Shown: positions 55,389-64,000 of the stretch, piece by piece
Layout: every line of letters starts with the position of its first letter
Numbering within the stretch: position 1 is the first letter of the stretch
NCBI GenBank assembly: GCA_027924585.1
Contig: BSBM01000321.1
Span: 489,001-553,000 of the forward strand
Origin: Larix kaempferi
Taxonomy: Eukaryota > Streptophyta > Pinopsida > Pinales > Pinaceae
DNA: 64,000 bases
Direction: 5' to 3'
Made by a program: the position numbers and the translations under genes
Notes under the pieces: generated by a model
What the model saw: only the letters and a program-made list of their open reading frames with translations
Told to the model about the DNA's origin: nothing
Databases searched by the model: none

Positions 55389-58300
55389 TGTTATCACACA
55401 ACTTGTAGTTCCCCCAAAATATGATCCTATACAAGGATGATAGAGGAGATAGGAAACTAAAGAGGTGACCTAAGAGGGCCTCGATCCCCAGATGGATTGG
55501 TTGTCATGCCAATTGAGGCACTCTTCACTTTATGCTATCCAATCCCTTGATAACAATGGGGGATACCTAGATCAACTCTCGACAGGAGAGATCTAACCAA
55601 AACACCATATCAAACCAGCAAGCTAGAGTACGTAAGGTGTAAGGTATGATAAACCCTAGATCTAGGGATGAATTCAAAAGGTGAGTTAAGTTTGGATCAA
55701 GAGGCTTAAAAGATGTAAATGTTGACCCAATGTGAAAGTACAAGTGACTTAAAAGTATGGAAGCTAGATCTAGGTTCAAGGCACTAGCAAATGAGAAAGA
55801 TTTCTTCTACCTTGGGAAACATGTCCAAGGTAGAAGGTTTAAGATCAATATGAGGCTAGCTAATACCTTTAGATGAGACTTGGTGAAGTATATGACAATG
55901 TATTAGCTCACAAGTCAAAACCGACATCAAACAACTAAGAAAAAATTGCTAAGTCTGGGAGTGCACTAGGGAAGTAGAACATTGCCTAGGGATTTGGGCC
56001 ATATGGAGTTCACCAAGGGTGACGCCATTGAGAACCCACTTTGGGATAGGACTAAATAGAAAAACCCATAAATATTTCACCAAGATTCCAAATTAAATGA
56101 GCTAGGGAATTTTTAGAAAAATTAGAAGCTTAGGGTTTATAAAAGAAGTAGCAGCAGACTAATGGACTAGATAAATAACTCAAGAAAAAAAATGGTACTT
56201 ACCTCCTGTGACTTGCACATGCCAAGTGAAAATATTTTTTGACCCCCTCGAAACAATTCCAAGTTGATTTGACAGTCTCCAAGATGAAATCGATTTGCCT
56301 CCAATAAATAGTGCTCCCCCCTTCCTATAGATGACAATCTCAATGAGAATTGATTTACATAAAGAGAAAGTATATGGTGCAATATGAGTCAGATAGCATG
56401 AATATTGATCAAAGATACAATATAAACTACTCCCTGATTATTTTACTCATCCAGTGAAGAGATCCTGAGAAAACCCATGAAATCATCCAATGAAGTCACC
56501 CTCCTGCAGAGCACACACTAAGCCAAAATGTCTAGCATGGATATCACATCAAACAACAAGGATGTGACAACTACAATCAAGCACAAAAACAATCTATAAC
56601 GAAGGCACAAGATTTTTCCCAAAATAATTCTTTATTTCCATAAATCTAGATCCAAAAGTCCCTTTACAATGAGGGGGGTCTCTTCTTTAAATAGGAATGA
56701 GAGAGACCAAAACCCTAACCACTTTTTGAATGAGTGGTTTAGATCATAAGATACAACAATGATAATCAACGGCTAAATTGAGTCGAAATAATAATATATG
56801 GATCACTCTAAGAGAGGGGGACGTGTTTCCTCAATGAGACCCTAGGGGGGACATGTGACACAACATGACTAGGAAACAAAACATAACACTTTGTTGGGGG
56901 GTCTAGCAAATACTATCTTCACTATACTAATGCCCCAACTACATCAAATAATGCATACATCATAAAGTGATAAAAATCACTAGGATGTTTTGTCCCAATA
57001 ATACAATAAAAACCCCCAAATAGTAACCCAAAGGACAATGTGGACCCCACCAAAGCTGTGAACTGTGCCGAAAGGTGTGGGATGCATCAAAATAACTCTC
57101 TAACGAAACCTCATGCCATTTCCTTTCCTCATTTTCCCAAATCAATTTCCTTAGTGACAATTTATTCCATTTTGTACTACCAAAATATCACATGTAAAAT
57201 AGTAAAATGCATGTATCTCTCTGCCAAGTGCCCCAGGAACCAAAATGTCTGGGATCATGGTAATATGATAATAACGACTGGTTGGACCCCATACTCCCTC
57301 GCCCTAGGAGAACCAAAATGATCTCAAAATGTGTTGACAGACCATTTTATATGGAAAATATGCAATAAAGTGATAAACTGACCATAACCTCATCCGCAAG
57401 TGCATGAAATGGATATATGAGTGTACCAATGAACTCAAAAGGTCCAAATCTAGTAATGATGAGTACTCATACGTCATGTGACCACCTGGATAATCATCTG
57501 TAAGCTCAACCATGCCCAAACAATAAAAATAATGGTCTGTAAATAATAATAATAAAAACCCATCAAACCATCACATGAAACCTTTGTCTCATGCGTGGAA
57601 CCATCAAATGGGCACCATAGGACCACAAATAATCAATCTCGAACATCATCGATCCAACTCATCCTGGATCCTGTGATTGACTTGATCAAACTAGGTTGAC
57701 CAAGTTAAAAACTAATCAAAATAATGACCCGGGCCAAAACTAATTGATGCTACAAGTGCAAATGGATAAGATATGCTCCTTTAAATATTTCAATAGAAAA
57801 ACTAAAGTATAAAATTGCAATCTACTGGCGATTAAGCAAATACAACATCAAAGTATAAGTCTAGATTAAAGCAATCAACTACTAAGAAGAAGACTCTCAA
57901 GTGTATACTCTTTTTATGGATTTGACCATGTTGATAGAAATGAGTGAAGGTGGAAAAGATAAGGCTAGGCCAAGGGGCATACTTTACAACTTCAACACTG
58001 TGACACTTCGGATAAAGTGAAAAGGAATACCACCTAAGCATACGTTAGATAGAAAACACACAAGGAATGGCAGTGTCTCACAGATGGAATAAGTTGTTTT
58101 TGAGGAGTTCCCATTCAACTTTAACAAATGTCTACAACTCACATCCAATATTGAATCAAGCTCCATGAGGATATTTTCTGGAACCATTGTGATTGGGTGC
58201 ACAGTAAGTCATAACTTGAGGTTCTAGGGGACACTTAGAATTAGATGTCCCTTACTCCATCTCACATCCATCCATAGGCTCCATGAGGAAATAATCATTG

Positions 58301-58899
58301 TATTTCAATCATGGCCAGGAATATTTAGATTTATCATTTGTTTCCCCACTGATTTTTAGGCCTTTGACCCTTCGGATTTTGCATGTGCTTAGAAGCACAA
58401 CTAATTGCAGCTTTCATCCAGGGTGCTTTACACTTCATTTCATAACCCTCTTTTATTTTTTCTAGGGGGAAACATCCATAATAAGGACCAAACATCGGGG
58501 GAAACCAACTAGAGAGGTCAAGGCTTCAGAAACCAACTCACCTAAGCTCAGGAACCAACACTAGCAGGTTCTCCTGGCCCAGAAGGATCAAGGCTTCGAC
58601 AAGTTCTGTTGCACAAATCAGAGCCGAGACACATAACAACAGGGAGTCTATCCAACATAGAGGCATAAGTGGGTAAGTCCTCAATATCACAGGCATAAAG
58701 TGTAAGTCAGGACACAACCAAGAATGGATGGTAGCATATGGACGGGGAAAATGACAAGTGATTCCATAACTAGCAAGCCATAAATGGTGGGAATGACTAA
58801 GTACATCCTACTAAGAGGGTGAGACCAATGAGTATACACAAGAATTTCTAATTCCAAGCAATTAAATCACTTATATTCTAAATAGTCGACCAATAACCA

Positions 58900-58965
<66 letters not shown>

Positions 58966-59375
58966 CAGATCATGACCACTAAATACCCCGTCAAGCTACT
59001 AAGATAAGTAAAAAAGCATAACATAGATATCCAATGCAGAACCATATACATGTTGGGTCATACACCCATATCCATCATCTGAACCATCAAATGTCACTGG
59101 AACACTGATGCTGCATAACTCTGGGCACTATCATCACAATGCTATGTATGGAAGAAAATGGCTACCTCAGTCATCAAATCTGGGGTCATGAGGATTAGTC
59201 ATGGCTTAAGGTTGGATTGTATTTACTTCGGGTCTGCTGAAAATATGAGTGATCATAGAATAATTGCTCATCATTTGTCGATATCATGCACCTCATAGAA
59301 AAAGGATTGACTTAGAAAAGTACTGCAATATGGTCTGACGACATGGTATCTCCAACTACTATTGATATGATAACA
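55389..59375 (-). repeat. NA2 3' LTR
   Basis: It runs from TGTTATCACAC to GATATGATAACA, about 4 kb. It holds TATTTAAA (minus) at 56686-56693. The inner half matches 62192-64000 with moderate divergence, and most of it aligns in reverse with LTR-E. Short ORFs inside recur in both LTRs and are not genes. Confidence 0.85.
58902..58962. repeat. (TA)n microsatellite, about 30 units
   Basis: An uninterrupted TA dinucleotide run of about 60 bp lies in the U3 part of the NA2 3' LTR. LTR-E has no such run at the matching place. Confidence 0.95.
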
Positions 59376-60479
59376 TCTGTCTCTAGATGGGACAAGTGCT
59401 CTGCTGAATAGAGCACTTGAGAACCTCAGAATCTCTGGTCCTCATCACTCTGCTACACGTATCCTCAAACATGCACTCTAGCTCTGCATCATCTTCAAAA
59501 TGTGTATTTATCATCTGCAAAATGCAAAGCGCTATACCAAACTCACATACTGGTTGTCAGTAACCCTTATATATACAAAAAATAAACAGTACTACAAAGA
59601 AAATGCCAAAAGTGAACTACTAATCTAGTAACAAAAATGAAACATCTATTTTATTATGCTTTTGCGTGCAGGAAACAAAAAAGGACAATACTCAGGACAA
59701 ACAACCAGACTCAATGAGAAGGCTAAAGCAGAAAAGTGCCAGACTCAATGGCACAGGTGACTAACTACTTCTCAAGTGAGCTTATTTGGTTCCTACCTAC
59801 CCTAACGTAACCAGTCAGACAAGTGCTAATTAAAATCATAAAGCCAATGTAACCACTTGCTGAACAGATCAATTGGTATTTCTTTACAGTTAATAATACA
59901 ACAAGTCAGAGATGGTTTGGAAGTAATGTGAATGAAAATTGATTCCATTCTAACTTACTGTTTGAAATTCAAATAAAGATATGGATAGTGTGAAATGAAA
60001 GTATGCCAGGGTTGGGACTGTTTTTTGCAAAATTCTCCCATCAATATACTGATAGGATCATAAAAATAATACAAGTATGGAATTGATGGAAGAACATAAT
60101 ATGACACACGATTCAACCCTCCTTAGCTATTTTTTGCTTCCTCATCTACTTGACTAGGACCATTAATTCTTTTCACTCCAGGAATGATGTACAAACTAAG
60201 TAGGGATGAATTGTGAAATAAAATTGAGACAGAGATTAGCCCCACTTGTTCTTCAAAAATGAGAAACAATGAAATTGATCTTTATATACCTTTTCCAGCT
60301 ACCAATGAGAAGGATTGAAAAATGTTATTCATCAAATATGACTGAAAATGGAAATGAAGCTCTTTATCTCTGATTATGTGATGATGCTTAGACTCCTGAG
60401 TGAAAATCTCAATAGTAAAATCTTGACTAGAACACAAACCCATACAAGGAAACTCCAAAAGCTGGGATGGGAGGGTGGA
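59376..60479 (-). other. NA2 internal 3' non-coding part
   Basis: There are 1.1 kb between the gag-like frame and the 3' LTR with no recognised domain. The position before the LTR should hold a polypurine tract, but none is striking. Confidence 0.5.
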
Positions 60480-61921
60480 TTAAAAATATGTAATTTCTCC
60501 CATATGGCTCAGAAAGATTGACCTTGGAATCTGTGGAATGGGAAAGGTTCTCAAATCATTGATGCTTTTGATTTTAGGAATGATTTCAAAATTCAAAACA
60601 AGATCGGTATAATGAACTTCCTCATTGTGATTGCTTAAACTTGAGCATTGAATCAAGTTATCTTGATCAAGGATTGACTGTGGGAAGATATCAAGACTAG
60701 ATGAGTTAAGTGAAGGATTGTTTGCGATCTTCCCATAATTAGTTAGGCATTGAATTGGGGATTCTATTAAGGAAAGTTCTTCATCGGTTTGATTTACTAA
60801 CCCATCATCTTCATGAGATTGCCCTTCAATTGATTTATCATTAAGTTCATGCGATGATAATTTATAAGGGAATGTATCAATAAACTCATTATCAACCACT
60901 TGATCATTTTCATAAATTTGATCTCTAAACATGCAATGATCAAATGAATTCACTTCAAAATAAATTTGTTTGTTGTACCCATTTTATTCTTCTTCAATAT
61001 CATGATTAGAAATATCGCCAATTACACAAGGATTCTGAAAAGGCATCTCAAGAGCATCTTCAAAGCACTCATTAATGGAATACTCAACCATGGATGCTTC
61101 TTGATGGAAATCATTGGTATCCTCCTCTTCTGTGACTTCTTTAGGTAATTATGACAGGATTTTGATAAGCTCCCCTCTTATGTCAATATTGAGGCAATAA
61201 TCTTGAGGAGTTGAAATTTGCTCACTGCCATACATTACTTCCTCATGAGACTCTATTGGCTCAGAATAAGAGGAATCAATTTGATAAGGAAATTCGTCAG
61301 TTGATTCATTATTAGTATCCTTATCATCTTCATCAAGTTGATTTTCATCAAGACAATCATCGTCTGATTTCCCTTCAAAAGATGCATCAATTGTTTCTTT
61401 CCATTCTCTTACTAGCAATTGTTGGAACATGTCATACCCAGCGATGGATTCCAGTGTTAGATGATCAAACCACAACTGATCAAATCCCTCTAGAGATTAT
61501 CCAAGAGCCTTCATTAAAACATCCTCCTCGGTTGTTCCTAGACTATCCATATAATGCGAGAGATCATATAGATGTTTTATAATTAAAACAACATTGCTTC
61601 CATCAAAACGAGGTAATCTTTGATTATATTTGTTTGGCATAGGATGAGGTGCCCCATATATTTCAGAGAAGTCAAAGGGATATGGCTTGGCTTGTTTTCT
61701 AAATTCCATGGCTCTTCTGCTAGGGGTTTGGTTTGATCTAATTGGCTTACTCGGGATGCTTGGATGAGGAAAATAGTGGGTATCATAAATTTCTTGATAT
61801 GTAGGTTCGTACCCATAGGTATATTCATAATTATCCTCATACTGAAATCTTGAATTTCTTTCATTATACTATTTTAATATTTTGCGGCCTGTAAAAATTC
61901 ACGGAGAATATCTGGGTCCAT
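60480..61921 (-). pseudogene. Gag-like frame of NA2 with an acidic C-terminal extension
   Basis: The reading starts MDPDILREFLQAAK at 61921, shifts frame near 61870, then keeps a single frame to 60480. Only three TAA stops break it: 61497-61499, 61149-61151 and one near 60986. The N-terminal part is Tyr/Glu-rich (YEDNYEYTYGYEP). A gag-like core follows with RLPRFDGSNVV, TTEEDVLMKALG and WFDHLTLESIAGYDMFQQL. The rest is a long acidic tail without zinc knuckle. In related elements gag makes the particle. Here it would be a decayed copy that relied on another element for its enzymes. Confidence 0.75.
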
Positions 61922-61939
61922 TATGAATTAAAATTTTAA

Positions 61940-61985
61940 GATTCCCCAGTGGAGTCTATATAAGGGTTCGCCACTGGAGTCGCCA
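61940..61985 (-). promoter_or_regulatory. Second PBS-like motif in the NA2 leader
   Basis: On minus, TGGCGACTCCAGTGGCGAA (61985-61967) is followed by GACTCCACTGGGGAATC (61956-61940). GACTCC flanks a short intervening piece. TGGCGACTCC-type sites are known as PBS in some plant gypsy elements. Here it lies about 200 bp from the LTR, so its role is uncertain. Confidence 0.4.
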
Positions 61986-62169
61986 GGTGAACCACAAAGT
62001 TGATTCACCGAATAACTTAATGTCATAGGAGAGGTGAGATGAGTGAGTTAAGATGGTGATTGAGATAATTGTGCAGTGGATAAATGTAATCACCAAAGTA
62101 AAATACCGAATGCAATAAGATATGGGATAACGCACGGACACTCGCAGAAACTGAAGGTAAGCCTCTACC

Positions 62170-62187
62170 TCCCCAGCAACGACTCCA
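62170..62187 (-). promoter_or_regulatory. NA2 primer binding site next to the 5' LTR
   Basis: On minus, TGGAGTCGTTGCTGGGGA starts a few bases from the LTR edge. It is three bases off TGGCGCCGTTGCCGGGGA, the aspartate-tRNA-type site common in Athila/Tat-like gypsy elements. Confidence 0.55.
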
Positions 62188-62191
62188 AAAA

Positions 62192-64000
62192 TGTAACTTG
62201 TATTTTCCCCAAAAGATGATCCTATACAAGGATGGTAGAGGAGATAGGAAACTAAAGAGGTGACCTAAGAGGGCCTCAATCCCCGGATGGATTAGTTGTC
62301 ATGCAAATCGAGGCACTCTTCACTTGGTATCCAAGCCCTTGATAACAATGGGGGAGACCTAGATCAACTCTTGACATGAGAGATCTAACCAAAACACCAT
62401 ATCAAACCAGCAAGCTAGATTATGTAAGTTGTAAGGTATGATAAACCCTAGATCTATGGATGAAGTCACAAGGTGAGTTAAGTTTGGATCAAGAGGCTTA
62501 AAAGATGTAAATGTTGAACCAATGTGAAAGTACAAGTGACTTATAAGTATGGAAGCTAGATCTAGGATCAAGGCACTAGAAAATGAGAAATATTTATTCT
62601 TCCTTGGGAAACGTGTCCAATATAGAAGGTTTAAGATCAAGATGAGGCTATATAGTACCTTTAGATGAAACTTGATGAAGGATATGACAATGTCTTAGCT
62701 CACAAGTCAAATCTGGAATCAAACAACTCAGAAAAAATGGCTAAGTTTGGGAGTGCGTTAGGGTAGTAGAACAGTGCCTAGGGATTTGGGCCAGATGGAG
62801 TCCACCAAGGGTGACGCCCTTGAGAACCCACTTTGGGCTAGGCCTAAAGAGAAAAACCCAGAAATATTTCACCAAGATTCCAAATTAACTGAGCTAGGGA
62901 ATTTAAAAAAAAAATAGCAGCTTAGGGTTTATAGAAGAATTAACAGCAGACTAATGCAATAGATAAATAACTCAAGAAAAACAATGGTACTTACCTCCTG
63001 TGACTTGAAAATTCCAAGTGCAATGATGTTCTGACCCCCTTGAAGCAATTCCAAGTTGATTTGACAGTCTCCAAGATGAAATCGATTTGCCACCAATAGC
63101 TAGTGCGCCCCCCTTCTTGCAGATGATAATCTCAATGAGAATGGATTTACAGAAAGAGAAAGTAAATGGTGCAAGAAGAATAAGATAGCATAAATATTGA
63201 TCAAAGATACAATATAGACTACTCCCTGATTATTTTACTCATCCAGTGAAAAGATCTAGAGAAAACCCACGAAATCCTCCAATGAAGCCGCCCTCCTGCA
63301 AAGCACACACTAAGCCAAAACGTCTAGCATGGATATCTCATCAAACAACAAGGATGTGACAGTATATCAGAGCTACAATCAAGCACAAGAACAATCTATA
63401 ACAAAGGAACAATATTTTTCCAAAAATAATTCTTTATTGCCAGAAATCCAGAGCGAAAAGTCCCTTTACAATGAGGGGGGACTCTTCTTTAAATAGGAAT
63501 GAGAGAGACAAAAACCCTAACCACTTTTTGAATAAGTGATCGAGATTGTAAGATACAACAATTATAATCAACGGCTAATATGAGCCGCAACAATAATACA
63601 TGGATCACTATAAAAGAGGGGGACGTGTTTCCTCAATGATGCCCTCGGGGAGACGTGTGACACAACATGACTAGGAAACACAACATAACACTTTTTTTGG
63701 GGTTCTAGGAGATACTATCTTCACTATACTAATTCCCCAACTAAGTCAAATAATGCATACATCATAAAGTGATAAAAATCACTCGAACGTTTTGTCCCAA
63801 TAATACAATAAAAATCCCCAAATAATAACGGAGGACAATGTGGACCCCACTGAAGCTGTGAACTATGTTGGAAGGTGTGGAATTCATCACATTAACTCTC
63901 TAAAGAAACCTCATGCCATTTCCTTGCCTCATTTTCCCAAATTGGTTTCCTTAGTGACCATTTCTTCCATTTTGTACTACCAAAATATCACATGTAAAAT
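62192..64000 (-). repeat. NA2 5' LTR, partial (window edge)
   Basis: It starts TGTAACTTG, having lost about eight bases relative to the left LTR. It matches 55389 onward, with the TATA-like box at 63488-63495, almost the same distance from the edge as in the left copy (1297 versus 1298 bp). It continues beyond the window. Confidence 0.88.

Larger units (their letters stand above)
55389..64000 (-). mobile_element. NA2: long-LTR non-autonomous element, cut by the window end
   Basis: Direct repeats start at 55389 and 62192 in the same orientation. The left one is a full LTR of 3987 bp, and the right one runs out of the window after 1.8 kb. The 2.8 kb internal region has, on minus, PBS-like sites, a gag-like frame and a non-coding tail, but no protease, RT or integrase. 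This layout fits the LARD class (large LTRs, no pol). TATA-like boxes face minus in both LTRs. LTR-E is a solo LTR of the same family. The outer TSD cannot be checked. Confidence 0.85.

Noticed and set aside
1-64000. CRISPR arrays, bacterial operons, tRNA or rRNA genes
   Set aside because: Direct repeats seen are LTRs, tandem arrays or TSDs. No cloverleaf or rRNA core was recognised, and the gene content is that of a plant nuclear genome.

Overview
This is nuclear DNA of a land plant with a large, repeat-packed genome. A gymnosperm (conifer or ally) is the best guess. The basis is one intron-less PPR-DYW gene, an AT-rich background, and dense nests of old and young LTR retrotransposons, with one 4.5 kb and two roughly 4 kb long terminal repeats (LTRs). 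The species cannot be named from sequence alone.

Only one clear host gene is visible: an intact 656-codon PPR protein with a C-terminal DYW domain on the minus strand (414-2384). Next comes a 5'-truncated LINE (3089-5783) with a perfect 16-bp target-site duplication (TSD).

Nest 1 (about 6.5-26.0 kb) is an old plus-strand Copia element (Copia-A). Its gag-pol is split by three later insertions: a Copia element with both LTRs (Copia-B, 7859-14705, TSD CCAAT) in gag, a probable solo LTR (LTR-C, 15060-19147) in gag, and a probable solo LTR (LTR-D, 22239-24459, TSD CTTTG) between RT and RNase H.

Nest 2 (26212-51620) is a minus-strand relative of Copia-B (Copia-B2, TSD AAGCT), itself cut by three insertions. 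These are a young non-autonomous element (NA1, 27060-33814, TSD TAGGT) with one long uninterrupted ORF of unknown function, a 4.5 kb probable solo LTR (LTR-E, 36524-41064), and a nearly complete Ty3/gypsy chromovirus (41468-49193, TSD CTTCA).

The right arm (51.6-55.4 kb) holds eroded remnants, including an RNase-H-like fragment and an LTR-like piece. It is followed by a second long-LTR non-autonomous element (NA2, minus strand, 55389 to beyond the window end). NA2 has a gag-like frame but no pol, and its LTR family is the same as LTR-E.

The most unusual object is NA1. It shares LTR sequence, primer-binding site (PBS) and 3' tail with the chromovirus, but carries an 819-codon acidic ORF in place of gag-pol. 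Its two LTRs differ at only about a dozen positions in 2 kb. Copia-B and Copia-B2 also share features worth checking: no protease or integrase, an intron-like spacer before RT, and a 55-60 bp tandem array before the 3' LTR.
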